DNA from: Paramecium sonneborni
Lineage: Eukaryota > Ciliophora > Oligohymenophorea > Peniculida > Parameciidae
Direction: 5' to 3'
NCBI GenBank assembly: GCA_905182985.1
Contig: CAJJDN010000189.1
Location: 74,480-138,479 of the forward strand
Length of the DNA stretch: 64,000 nucleotides
Shown here: one piece after another, positions 9,010 through 22,330 of the stretch
How positions within the stretch are numbered: position 1 is the first letter of the stretch
Layout of the letters: each line of letters starts with the position of its first letter
Notes under the pieces: model-generated
The model's database searches: none
Seen by the model: the letters and a program-made list of their open reading frames with translations, nothing else
Told to the model about the DNA's origin: nothing
Position numbers and translations under genes: made by a program

Positions 9010-11700
9010 AATATTAGCATTAAAAAATTTATCCTCAATAAAAAACAATCCCAATAGATTTATATGTTCAAAATTTAAATATAGAAGTTAATAATATTGA
9101 GGAATATTAATACGATATTCTTCTTATTGAAAAAAAATAACAATGGATTTAAATGAAATTTAGTTAAGAATTCTTTAATTTTGTGAGAGCTAATACTTGA
9201 AATTAAATTATATTTGGAGGAATTAAATTAAAAGATAACAAATATAAAGAATTATTTCAGAAGCATCCTTTAGAAATAAAATTAAAAGATCTTCATAAAA
9301 TATCAAAAATTTGTTACAATAAATTTTGAGATAAGTGACAAAAATAAAATATAGCATTATCTAAATAATAATGAAAAAATTCGATTTAATTTATTCATAT
9401 TTTAATAAATAAATAGGTATATTGGAGACTCAAACAAACAAATTAGTGGTATGAAGAAATATCAAATAATATTGATGATGATTTTCCAATTGAGTATGAG
9501 TAGATACAAATACATTTTTTTTTATGGAATAAGCATGGATAGACCAGACCTACTATAAAAAAGACGGTATTAGGAGTAAGTAATTAAATTGAATCATATT
9601 AAATTAGTATGGTTCTATAATATTAAATTAAAATGAAAATTTCTAAAATTAATCAGGCCTTATTTTATTTCAACAAAGATTAAGGTTAACACATTTTCAA
9701 ATCAAATACTAAATGATGAAGGATAACTCTGGTATATTAAAGATGGAGAAATATTAAAAATGTAAATAATTTTAGAGATAATATTCATAACTTAAATGAG
9801 ATTCATGATATAAATAGAAACTTAGAATAAGTAAAACATATGAGATGGAAGGATAATATGGATTAGAATTTTAGAAAATTGGTCAATGGAATGCTTTTTG
9901 GTCGGGTAAAAAACTAAATGTTGGAAGTCTATATGATGAATAAGGATTTAAGAAAGGATAATGGATTGAATAATTAGAGATTTATCATAAGTATATAATA
10001 ATATAAATTTAATTTAATTATTTAACATTAAGTAATTTAAATTGTTAAATTAATATTTATAATTATAAAGAGGAGAGGGTTAATATGATTTATTAGAAAT
10101 AAAGGTAGGAATTTGGGTAGAATTGCATAAAAATTATAATAAGTTGTATTTATTTTATTATTTTTGTAGTAAAAACTAAGTATTTTATATTGGTCATGGA
10201 AGAAAATCTGGTACTTGGGAAACATAGATTAAAAATGAAACTTAATTTGAATCTAGACGGCTGAATATTTTGAATTATTTTAAGAGGAGGTGGGAATTAT
10301 AATTAATAAAATGGTTTGAAGATTGGTGAATGGATAGAACCTTATATTAAATTTTATAAGTATTAAGAAATTGGTATATATATTTTATTAGTTCTTGCAA
10401 ATTAATGTACATAAATGGATAAACCAAAGAAAATGGGATATTTATTTACAAGATCAGATTATGAATTTATGTTTGATATCTAAAGAGGAGGAGGAAATTA
10501 AATAAATCGAAAGAAAACTAAAATATGGAAAGAACCTAGTGAATGTAATAAGTAGTATTTATTACTTAATCATAATATTAATATAATGAATAATCAGAGG
10601 TTATGGATGTTATAATGATTCAGGATTAAAGAATGGTTATTGGATTGAATTATATGAGAAATATAATGAGTAATTTAATATTTAATTTAGATAATGTTAA
10701 ATTACAATTAAAGGATAAAATATAAATGGCAAAAAGTCAGGTGAATGGATAATAACCTATAAAGATGAAAATCTGTTGTTATAATATTTTAATAAGTAGT
10801 GGAGGCTGGAATTATGAGTAAAGTAGAAAACTGGATTTGGATTTAAATCTATAAAAATTTTAAAGAGTAATTACTATTTTATTAATTATTTTAAAAAAAT
10901 GTTAAATTATTATAGAGATAAAAGGAAAAAAATCAGGATAATGGATAAAAAAACTTAGAAAATCATGCGTAGAATAATTCTAAATTATGTAAATTAATCT
11001 TAAGATTGGTGAATGGATTGATATAGATTCAAATTATGAATTGTATTTCAATAGTTAATAATAAAAAAGGACTAATCAAATAACTTATTGTGGAGAATAA
11101 TAGAATGTCAGAAATTAGGAGTTTGGTAAATAAAAAAGAATTAAATAATTATGTATTTACTTTTCTATAGAAATAGTGGAGGTGGTATATATCTTTTTGG
11201 AGCTTTGAAGGATGGATTATGGAATGAATTAGATTTGATAATTTTAGTGAGTATTTTTATTTAATAATTAAGTCTATGTTAAATATTCTCTAGTGGTTAG
11301 TATAGAAATGGAAAAAAGAAAAAGAAAGAGATTGGAAGATTTAAATGAAAAGCTAAACATGAACTTATTTTAAGGAGGAGGATAATATTTATAAGGAGTT
11401 CAAATTGGAATGTGGAGAATAGTTGGAAGTTTAATTATTCTATTTAATCTTTTAGTGAATGTTAAATAATATTTAAAGGATCCTATTATGAGGGAATAAA
11501 ATAAGAAAGATGGGATACTTATGTATGTTAAGATCCATTAAGATAAACAACATTATGGTATTTATAGATACTCAATTTATAAGTGGACAAGGATATTATA
11601 ATACAAAAGGTTTAAAAGATGGTCCCTGGATTGATTTATTAGAAAATATTTGGAAGTATTTATAAACAATAAAAATAGTCCTTAATAAAGTTTGATTGTA
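9010..11700 (+). pseudogene. MORN-like repeat protein, heavily decayed
   Basis: An N-terminal part (YVQNLNIEVNNIEEYQYDI, 9060-9140) is followed from about 9850 by degenerate copies of a Paramecium-type MORN-like repeat, consensus GGGxYDxxGxKxGxWxEL. Copies seen: WSGKKLNVGSLYDEQGFKKGQWIEQ (interrupted here at more than one spot when aligned; 9895-9985), YDLLEIKVGIWVELHKNY (10080), GLKIGEWIEPYIKF (10312), GYGCYNDSGLKNGYWIELYE (10600), SGGGIYLFGALKDGLWNEL (11170), GGGQYLQGVQIGMWRIVG (11370) and GQGYYNTKGLKDGPWIDLLE (11590). Spacing is roughly 200 bp where neighbouring copies survive. Almost every copy lies in a different frame from the next, so the gene is dead. Such repeats usually mediate membrane or protein binding; the role of this ciliate family is not known to me. 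Confidence 0.7.
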
Positions 11701-11923
11701 TCCAAATTTTAAAATAATACATGATAATGCTTTTATTAAGGATTTAATTATTTTACATTTTCCATCAAATATTTTTACACTATTAATAATTAATGATTTA
11801 TTTATCAAAAAATGGAATTTAAAATTATGATAATTTATTTTTAATTTTTTTAATACAATAAAATTATTATGTTTTATTCAATTATTTTAATATTTAATTA
11901 ATAAATTGATCCATAAATAATTT

Positions 11924-13120
11924 ATGCCATTAGAGTCACCTGGTGATGCTTTCTCTTATAATTTATTGGTTTGAAACTTTATCAAATAAGAAACTAATTG
12001 TTATTATGTTATTGCTATCAATGATGATAACTCTATTCTGTTATTAATGTGTATCAATTCAAATAAGGAATGCTTAAACTAATTTAATAGTTGAATAAAC
12101 AAAATAAAGTGATAACCACTCTCAATTTCTTTAAATCAGGCTATTTGCTCTCAGGATCTAATAATAGTTAGATAATTATGTGGTAGAAAAATCTAATTAA
12201 TCAGAAAAAATATCTACAAAAATTATAAAATCATTCAAATCGCATCCTTTGTTTGATTCTCAACTCTAATGAGGATATATTAGTTTCATCTAGTTATGAT
12301 TTTTCAATAAAATTTTGGAATCTGAGTTTTTAAAGTGTAAAATAATGGAATATGTATATAAACATTAACTGAACATACTCAACCGCTTTATGGATTAAGT
12401 ATGAGCAAGGAATAGAATAAAGTAATATCCTGTGGCTATGATTCATTACTTTTGGTTATTGAATATTAATAACATTCATCAATTTTTGTTTTTAAATAGA
12501 AGATTTATGTTGATTAGTGGGATTATAGAGTGTGTTTCATTAATAATCATGTTTTTACATTCTAACCCTCCTTCTAGATATATACTTTTGATTAACAAAC
12601 TTAATAATATATAAAATATTACAACATACCTGTTAAAAGTGGTGGTTAATTATGCTCATCATTATTTCCTTCCATATTCAATCATATAAAAATATTATCA
12701 TTATCAAAAATGGATGTCACATAAATTTAATTAAATTTATTTAAAAGTAAAATGAATAAGGAAGTGAATCATACTTTTTTTCAATTAGAATAATCTATTA
12801 ATTGCAAAGTTGATCATTATTACTATTAATGCTTTAAAAATAAACTTTTAATTAAATAGATTACTTTTAATTGAATTTACTAATCCTATCTCTTTCATAA
12901 AAGTTTAAATAAATTAAATTTACTAATTATAACATCTACTCTATATTTAATTGATGAAATTGGGATAACAAAACTCTAATGACAAATTTATTTATAATAA
13001 ATAGAAACCTCATATTTAGTAGTCTTTAAATTCTATTGTAAACTATACAAGTATTTTAAAAAATAAGATTGTAATCATCAATGGAAACAACCTCTTTTTA
13101 TATGTAGGGTAGGAATGTTA
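11924..13120 (+). pseudogene. WD40-repeat protein (second Paramecium-type family), decayed
   Basis: From ATG 11924 (MPLESPGDAFSYNLLV) come CYYVIAINDDNSILLLMCIN, then KVITTLNFFKSGYLLSGSNN with QIIMW, then HSNRILCLILNSNEDILVSSS with DFSIKFWNLS. After a frameshift near 12360 follow TLTEHTQPLYGLSMSKEQNK, VISCGYDSLLLVIEYQQ, FKQKIYVDQWDYRVCFINNH and FTFQP. These are successive blades of a beta-propeller; WD40 propellers are protein-interaction scaffolds. The later part (12640-13120) is less clear but contains a matching FFQLEQSINCKVDHYYY block. At least three frame changes are needed. Compared with the intact array at 61-63 kb, these repeats are longer and carry different signature words, so they belong to another family. 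Confidence 0.72.
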
Positions 13121-13320
13121 ATCTTAATATTTTTTAAATATATATCAAAATTATTTAACAATAATAATGAAAATTTCATTGAATCATTCAAAAGCAATTT
13201 AGTTTGATAACACTTTCAATTATTTTCCTTACGGTTGAATGATCTCAATTGAAAAATTCAATTTCGCATTTTCCCATATAAATCGTAAAATTGTAAAAAT
13301 GATAAATAAGTAATAAAAGA

Positions 13321-14340
13321 ATGTATAATTAATTCCAATAATTCTTATAAGTTGAAGTAATTGTTACCTAAGTTTAATTGATCAATATAATTAATTCTTA
13401 AGTCACTGCGATAAATTTAATTTTTCTTTAAATATTAAAGCTTTATTTGAAATTCTTTAAAATAATTCTAATGATGAATTTAAATGATTCTTATAAACTA
13501 CAAAATTTAAATCTTTTAATTCTGAATCCTTAAGTATCAGATGATCTTTATCTTTTAAATCGTAATATTTTCATCTGATTAATATAGGAATAAAAATCTT
13601 TCTTTCATCAAGTTTTAAAATTAGATTGGAAAAACTGATTTAATAATAAATAAAAAAAAAATTTTCTAATTAGATTTTTAAATTTGAATAATTAAGTTAT
13701 TTGACTGCATTTAAAAACAAAAGATTCAAAAATAATTAAAATTCTTCATTATCTGTAATCAAAATATTCAAAGAGATCTGTAGAGACATTAAATTTGAAG
13801 TAATGATACTGTTTATATAAATTAAAATGATGTTAGATTTCTAATTTAATGACACCAGAAATATTCTTATTGCAGATGTGCATGGAAATTTAGGTTGCAA
13901 TTTATTATGAAAATATAATAATAATTCAAATTAATTAAGAGTCATAATTGGATGAAAATAAAATTATGAATTCGGAAAATTAGAAATCTTTTAACTTTAG
14001 ATAAATTAAATAAAAGGGAGAAATTGTGAAGATAAGAAATTATATATAGGAATGATTAATCAAGATAAAAATGATTGTAAAAGTTCTTCGGAATAATTTC
14101 ACTTTATGTTCGAACAATTTTCATCAAATTATTGTTAAGTTATTGAATATTAATTGGTTCACTTTTTAACAATTACAAGATTAATAAATGGTTTAATTAA
14201 ATAATTCTAAAGGCTAATTATAGGCCAGACGTATTTCTTATGAGTTCAATTATATATGAAATTAGATATTATTCAATTATTTATTTTATACTTTGAAAAT
14301 GAATTATATTTTATTACTTTTATGTTGGCTAATGTTTTTA
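13321..14340 (+). pseudogene. Weakly supported frame, unknown
   Basis: One frame runs from ATG 13321 (MYNQFQQFLQVEVIVTQVQL) to TGA 14053, interrupted by five TGAs. That is about the number expected by chance in this base composition, so coding is doubtful. A better-looking piece in another frame, VIIG-x-KQNYEFGKLEIFQ then CEDKKLYIGMINQDKND (13945-14080), suggests some real protein ancestry. No family is recognised. Confidence 0.25.
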
Positions 14341-14465
14341 GGATTCAAATATGAATGAGGTAAAAATAATAACCTCATTAATTTAAAAGGTGAGCCAATT
14401 GATTTTAAATGGAGGTGATTATATATTGTTTAATAAAAAAAAATTCGGTTTTTAAGAATTGGTAA

Positions 14466-16552
14466 AATCTAACCATTATTTTTTATATTATTTAGATTTA
14501 GTAATAAATGGGTGATGACTGATAATGCTTAAAAAAATAAATAACTGTTATTCATAGAATAAAAAATAAATTGATTCTTAATGAGCATAATCAAAAAGCA
14601 TTGTTTAAAAGAAAAGCACAACTATCATTAAATAATCCATTTGATTTCTATTGAATTAAAGTTACAAAAACTAAACCGATAGATTAGCGATATTAACTAA
14701 GCAACTGTAATAAATCGGTTTAAGTATGAAAAAATTTTGATAAATCAAAAAAATTTTTTGAAGCTTGAAATCCAAAATAAACAAATTATCCGAAACTGAT
14801 CGTTCTCAGGTTCCCTATTTTTAAATAGAAATGTAAAATTTAGTGAAATAGGATTATAGCTTGTACTAATGAAATTGAACATTAAATTTGAATTAAACAA
14901 GGGATTATAATATGCTGAATTGTAACCCATAAAGAACATGATAAAATTATTTAAATATACTTAGGGTAATTATTATTCAAAATTTAAATATAATTATATT
15001 ACATTACTAACTTCTTTATACTATTGAGATTATTTCTTAATAATGAAAATTGAAAAAATGTTTATGAAACAATTTATTAAAAATAATAGAAATTATTAAT
15101 GATATCAAAACTAAAAGATATTTTTTAATTTTATTAAAGAGATTGCCTTAACATTCATAAATAAAATTTTTTGCATAATTATAAATATCTAATTAAAATA
15201 TTATTAAGAATGAAAAAAAATGAAGCATCATTGTTAGCTTTGATGATATCTTATAACTCTCAGTTTGTTAATCAACTGGAAAAGTAAGTTATTATTGGGA
15301 GGATTAAAAATTTACTAATGGAATAAATGTAGGAGGCTTTAATGTCCCTTCATAATCAAAAATAGCATATTTTATAGATTGTACTGGCTATATAACTCTC
15401 TCTTCATAATAGTAAAATTTAGTAAGTGAAAATGAAGTAGAATTGATTACAGGAGAATACATATAAGGGAATTTATTTTTTAGGGTACTTGGTCAAATCA
15501 GAATATAANAATCTAACCATTATTTTTTATATTATTTAGATTTAGTAATAAATGGGTGATGACTGATAATGCTTAAAAAAATAAATAACTGTTATTCATA
15601 GAATAAAAAATAAATTGATTCTTAATGAGCATAATCAAAAAGCATTGTTTAAAAGAAAAGCACAACTATCATTAAATAATCCATTTGATTTCTATTGAAT
15701 TAAAGTTACAAAAACTAAACCGATAGATTAGCGATATTAACTAAGCAACTGTAATAAATCGGTTTAAGTATGAAAAAATTTTGATAAATCAAAAAAATTT
15801 TTTGAAGCTTGAAATCCAAAATAAACAAATTATCCGAAACTGATCGTTCTCAGGTTCCCTATTTTTAAATAGAAATGTAAAATTTAGTGAAATAGGATTA
15901 TAGCTTGTACTAATGAAATTGAACATTAAATTTGAATTAAACAAGGGATTATAATATGCTGAATTGTAACCCATAAAGAACATGATAAAATTATTTAAAT
16001 ATACTTAGGGTAATTATTATTCAAAATTTAAATATAATTATATTACATTACTAACTTCTTTATACTATTGAGATTATTTCTTAATAATGAAAATTGAAAA
16101 AATGTTTATGAAACAATTTATTAAAAATAATAGAAATTATTAATGATATCAAAACTAAAAGATATTTTTTAATTTTATTAAAGAGATTGCCTTAACATTC
16201 ATAAATAAAATTTTTTGCATAATTATAAATATCTAATTAAAATATTATTAAGAATGAAAAAAAATGAAGCATCATTGTTAGCTTTGATGATATCTTATAA
16301 CTCTCAGTTTGTTAATCAACTGGAAAAGTAAGTTATTATTGGGAGGATTAAAAATTTACTAATGGAATAAATGTAGGAGGCTTTAATGTCCCTTCATAAT
16401 CAAAAATAGCATATTTTATAGATTGTACTGGCTATATAACTCTCTCTTCATAATAGTAAAATTTAGTAAGTGAAAATGAAGTAGAATTGATTACAGGAGA
16501 ATACATATAAGGGAATTTATTTTTTAGGGTACTTGGTCAAATCAGAATATAA
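14466..16552. repeat. Direct 1043-bp duplication around single-N gap (probable assembly artefact)
   Basis: 14466-15508 and 15510-16552 match base for base where compared, separated by one n at 15509. The unit holds AT-rich non-coding DNA and the first part of the Cys-rich surface-protein gene, which therefore appears twice (first copy from 15210). The pattern is the same as at the other three N positions. Confidence 0.93.
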
Positions 16553-19500
16553 ATATAAAAATAAGAGGATTTAATTATCAATTTTAGTATTCTTCACCTA
16601 ATTAATATTCATAATCAAATGGATTTGCGATAGTAGAAAAAATGATGTTAAAACTGTAAAATTTGAAATTACCTAATCAGAAAAGAATATAGTGGAGCTA
16701 AATACAAATCAAATCAATAATGGAAAAGTTTCAATAAGAAATTTTTATATATCAAGATTATATTGTAATCCTTATGTTAATCTTGTAATAGTGTAGATTA
16801 TGATTAATGCTCAAGCTATTATATTGGATTGCCTGTCAATAATATTTGTTAGTAATATTCAAACGATTAATATTTAATCGAGAAAGTATGCAAATCAACC
16901 TTAGGTTTTTATTATCGTTCAAATTATGATAGTACATGTATTTTAATGTAATATTTTTTTTAATAATTCAAGCAAGTGCTTTGTTTATTGAATAGATTTT
17001 TCCGAATGAAGAGAGATATTCAATAAAATTTTCAGATTTGTTCAATAGTTCAGAATTTGATTAAACAAATACAGGATTATTACACGGGATATTCACTAAA
17101 AATTCTGGTACTTATCGATTTGTTGATTTATCCTAATTTTAATAAGGAATTTGTTTGATAGGAATAAGAATGATGATATCATTTTATAATGATATTCCTA
17201 TAGGAGGAGGAATAAAATTTGAAATTAATAATACTTATTATGGATCAATATTAAATACAAATGAAGGTAAGAAATTTCACAGAACCAAATTATATCAAGT
17301 AGATTAATTTGCATGCTCTACTCTATGGACTAGTTGCTAAATATCTACAATATTCTTATTTGTTGATATTCCAAAATATTCTTTTGTATTTACAGCATTT
17401 GGAAATTACAAGTAAATATTAAATAGATAAATTCATTAGAACTGCAACTGCAGGATGAACTTTAAGAGAATTTGAGGTATCTTCAGGATATTGTTAATCC
17501 AATTGTAAATTTTGTGAGATACCTTACATATGTTAAGTATGTAACGATGGATTATATATATCAAGTGAAGGTAGAATTAACTGAACTAATTAAGTTAGAA
17601 TTGTGTTCCATGCAATGGATATTACGAAACAATAAATTCAAACTTTTGTGATTCTTATGATTAAGAAACTCAATGTATTAATGAAGTTAGCTAGATTCCA
17701 AATTTTTAATAAAAAATGAGTATTTTAGTCAGATAAATGATCCATTATATATATTAATAAATATTCATTTAAACAATAAGCCTCAAAGTATGTTTTAGTT
17801 TCATAAAAATCTGTAAACTTTTTAAAAGGATCAAATACAATTAATGGATAAGTTTTATAATAATTAAATTATAAACTCTTAATCTTTAATCTGTATCTGT
17901 TATCCATTTTGGTTAGGCAAGTATATTTTTGGAGGATAATTTGTTTGGAGTTAAGAAAAATTTAAAATAACTCATTAACTTAAAAATCCACATCATAACA
18001 CTAGGGTTTTATATTTTATATGGTAAGAATTTTCCATCAGATGGTTAATTCATTTACATTTTTGAGTCTAAGTAATCAATAATAAAATCTAGAACAAATG
18101 ATGATGGAACAATGAAATTTATACATAGTAATTCTTCTAATACATTAACTTTGTATTGGGAATGTTCAGGTAGTAACAGAAATCCTTAAGATTCATATTG
18201 TGGAGTATATGGATATAATGTTATTGTTCATTATTGCTAGCCAAATTGTTTATAATGTCTAAATTATAATGCTTGTTCATTGTGGGATATAGATGTTTCA
18301 TTAAAATATAAAATTATAATTCAGTCAAACTAAAATTTCTTACAGAGAAATCATGTTAAGCTAGAAAATATTAAGAATAGAAATGTTTATCTTGTCCTGC
18401 AACTTGTCTTACTTGTACATCTGCACACAAAATTGTTAAAGTTGTATATCAACATATAGTCTGATTAGATAAAGATATAGCTGTTTAATGAATTAATATA
18501 AAGCAAATAATTAATGTTATGAATGTCCAATCGATGTAATCAATGTCTGAGTGATACTTATTATTTAGAATGTTTGATTGAAAATAAAACCAATTACATA
18601 ATGGATAATGTGTATGTTTAGATGGTTATTATTCTGTAAGTTCTAATCCAGTTTGTTAAAAATGCAAAAGTCAATAAATGTTAATGTATTTCAGGTATGA
18701 TCCTCAAATTCTTGTATTGCATGTCATTCATCTAGTCTAAGTTGTTTTATAACAAAAATCAGTGGTTGTTTATCTTGTGATTTAACAACAAATAGAATAT
18801 TAAAAGGATTACAATGTTCTTGTAATCCAGGGTATTATGAATAAAGTAATAGTTGTGGAAGTAAAATATATATTAAACTTAAGGTTGTCCCATAACAGAA
18901 ATTAATCACTAACACAATGTTATAAATTATGTTCAAATAATACTTTGATTTGGTATTCAGTAACATGTTAATCATGTAATCCTGGATTTTAACTTGTTCT
19001 TGGTGAATGTATGCGTGTATGTGGAAATTTTTAAATAGTTGGATATGAATAATGTGAAGATGGAAATTTTGATTTAGATGATTTGTGCTTTAATTGCTAA
19101 TATTAATGTCCTAATGATTGTTAAACTTGTAATTAAACAACCTAATTACCATGTTCAGGTACAAGTGAAGATGGAATTGTTAATGGTAATGAAGAATGTG
19201 ATGATGGTAATGATAGATAATTTGATGGATTTTACAATTGTAAATTTTAATGTGCATAAGCTTGTACAAAATGTGTAAAAGGTATATGTGTATAAAGTGT
19301 TACACAACTATTCAAAAATAGTTTTTTGATGTCTTCCTAAAATTGTTATGAGAAATGAGGAAATGCATATGCATATTTAATTGAAAGTGATTATTGTCTA
19401 AATGAGACATCTATTAATGTTGATGAATGTTAAAATTGCAGATTCAATTGCAAAAGTGATTGGTCCAATTGTGATTATAAAACTGCAACTTGTTTAGATT

Positions 19501-22330
19501 GTGATCCTCTTGGATTTAAACCCTATTCCTCATTCTGTAAAAACAATTGTGGAGATGCAATTGTTGCCTATGATAAGTCTCATTTTTATTCTGAATATTG
19601 TGATTATGGAAATATATTTAAGATAGTTTCTCTTTCTATCTTAAATAGTTGCAGTAGTTAATATAAAAATGAATGCTAAAATGGAAGTATTTTTACTAAC
19701 TGTATAAACACTAGATGTTATGCTTGTAAATAAGGCTTTTATTTGTCCAATGATTATGATTGTTAATCTCAATTTGGAGATGCTATCAAGACTTAACTTG
19801 AACAATCTAATATTTAATTACCATATAGAGGATGTTTAGATTGTTAGCCAAGATGCTAAAATTTATGTTTAGATTGTAGTACTACTGTTCTAGATTATGT
19901 GTTATTCTATTTGTGGAGATTAATATGTTACTCCATGTGAATAATGTGATGATGGCAACCTCATATTTGATGATGGATGTCATTTATGTTAAAAGATTTG
20001 TATCTAGATTGTTCCATCTGTTAGTATGGCATCTGTTATGATTGTTTTGAAAGCTTTTCTTATTTTAAACATTAATGTATTAAAATATAGGATATATTTA
20101 GGGAAAAATCCAACATAATTAATTTAAGCAGAACAAGAGTATGCAAATAAATGCGATTTTTAAGTGCTACGGTTGTTACATTTATTGAATGATGCTTTTA
20201 TATTCATTCCTTCTAAGCATATAAATTCAATCTTCATATCCAAAGGTAGATCTGATTTATCAACGGCATATTCATAATTTTCAATTGTGGTATATATTTA
20301 ATTTAACGTTAATAATTCTAGATAACTTATTGGGATATTGTTTAAATTACAAATAGTTTTTCTACTTGACATTACTGTGCTTCATTTGTTTTTGTACATG
20401 AGTATTTGGAGTCTCATCTTGACTTCCTATATATATACTTTATAATTATACATGTGCCCTATGTAGAAGATACTATTGTAGCTATATTTGTATATTTTGC
20501 TCTTATCCTCATATTTTTACTATTGATAATTTAAACCTTGAAGAGCCTCGAAAAACCAACTATTAGTTTAAATTGGAATTGTTTCGCTGCTAAATGCACC
20601 TGTAATTGAAATCAATCCTGATTTCTGAGGACATCTTCAATTCCTAGTACAACCTGATAACCAATTTATTTAAGGTTTACAAACTTTTTGGCATCTTTTG
20701 TAATGCTAACAGAAACTGTTAAAGTTGTTTTTTCTGAAATCTAGGTTTATTTAGATAGCAAGCCATCTATATTTTATAGCTGTCACCGTTTTTACTCCAC
20801 AGTAGATCATCATAGAAAATGCTATAAATATTTAAAAAAAAATTACATTGTTTCGTAGTTGTAGTTATTTGAGATTACAACTATAATGAGGATGTTTATA
20901 AATTATCCTTAGAAAGTTATTACTGATTAGAAATATTTAATAAAGAGTAAAAATTATTGATAGATAAAGCAACTATCAAGATGGATGATCTATTCCAAAT
21001 AAATGAACTAGTGAATCAGAAATAGAAGTAGAAAATTTGTGAATTTAGGATTAAAGAACATTAGAACATAAACTAGGAGATAAATCTTAAATGGGGAGTA
21101 ATAAATGCTTCTATTTTTATTAGCAAAAAGTTGTAATCTTTTTAGAAAGTTTTAATGATATGATTTTCATGACTATTGTAACTGTATATGCATTATTTAG
21201 AGATGATTTAAGAGTATTATTTGGCGCCATCATACAAAAGGTATATTATATTAGATAAATTTTGAATAATAAAAGCAATTTATTTGAACATATTTTTTAT
21301 AGAGGTTGTTTTTCTGCTTTTATTTGTAAAGTATATAAATTAGTAGGAATATAGTGAAGGAGCACCATTGAGTGCATTGTTATTAGAAAGGTTATTTTAA
21401 GTATTATTTTTGTAGTGCAGGAAGTAAGATTGGTGAGATTGTAAAAATTACATAAACAAGCAATTTAGTTTTTGGAAAAATAGCAGAAAAATTATTAGCA
21501 TAAGAAATGAAAAAAGAAAATTTATTAGAAAATTCTAATTAACATAAGTACCATAAAGATAAATATAAACTAATAATGTTAATTCATACAAAAATGTGTA
21601 GATTTATCAGAAAGAAAATGTTAAGTAAATCTAGTACAAATATTGTCCACAATAATCAGCATAAAAATGATGTAATAAAGAACTTCTATGATTATGAATA
21701 ATTGCTTATAGATTAATAGTTCAATTAGTGAAGGAGATGATATAATTTTTTAAAGAAGATTTTCATGGCTGTTTAATATGATTTAAAAAAGAAAGTCTAT
21801 CCTAATCTCACCTCCTAATAAATTATCACATAATCTTTAAATTGATGAAAGATTGAAGAAACTAATATTGGTAAAGAATTTACTGAATTAAATAATAAAA
21901 GGTTATTACTATATTATCTAAAAGAAATTCCTTATTTATTAGAAGATAACAGAACAAATTCTTTGAAATATTATACTAAATTAGATTCCTATGGTTAGCA
22001 GATGATGAACTGAAAGCAATTTAGAATGATTATTGTATCTGTACTTCTTTCAGTTATAGCAGTTATATTTTGTAAGGAAACACCGGCTGATAAAATATTG
22101 GTAACTGTAAAGAGGGGAAGAGAAAAAATATATTGAAATGATGAGAGAATGGTGAAAATAAAGAATTAGAGGATTATGAGGATGAGAAATTAGAAACATT
22201 AATAAAAGTAAGTAAGTATTAGTGTTAGAATTAGGAGTAGCTGATTCATAAATTATAGCTTAAAATATGAGTGCAAATGCTTTTATAAATCCTAAGTTGT
22301 TAGGAAAAAAGGGTATATTTGAATTTAAAT
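16254..22330 (+). pseudogene. Large Cys-rich receptor-like surface protein with DUF4215 (ECDDGN) repeats
   Basis: The start is near ATG 16254, with a one-base shift before SFDDILQLSVCQSTGKVSYY and WEDQKFTNGINVGGF. The ectodomain follows: SVDYDQCSSYYIGLPVNNIC (about 16790), SSGYCQSNCKFCEIPYICQV (17480), CPATCLTCTSAH (18390), and a long single-frame block at about 18960-19905. That block carries GYEQCEDGNFDLDDLC and NGNEECDDGND, and near 19940 EQCDDGNLIFDDGCHLC follows. These are DUF4215/Myxococcus-type Cys-rich repeats, known in very large ciliate membrane proteins. Next come an extracellular-type stretch (LESYYQLEIFNKEQKLLIDK, 20905), hydrophobic MIFMTIVTVYALF (21160) and a Lys-rich cytoplasmic tail with IIVSVLLSVIAVIFC. 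TGA lies at CYEK/GNAY (about 19356). Several frameshifts are present, mainly at 17-18.9 and 20-22 kb. Ligand and role are unknown. Confidence 0.78.
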
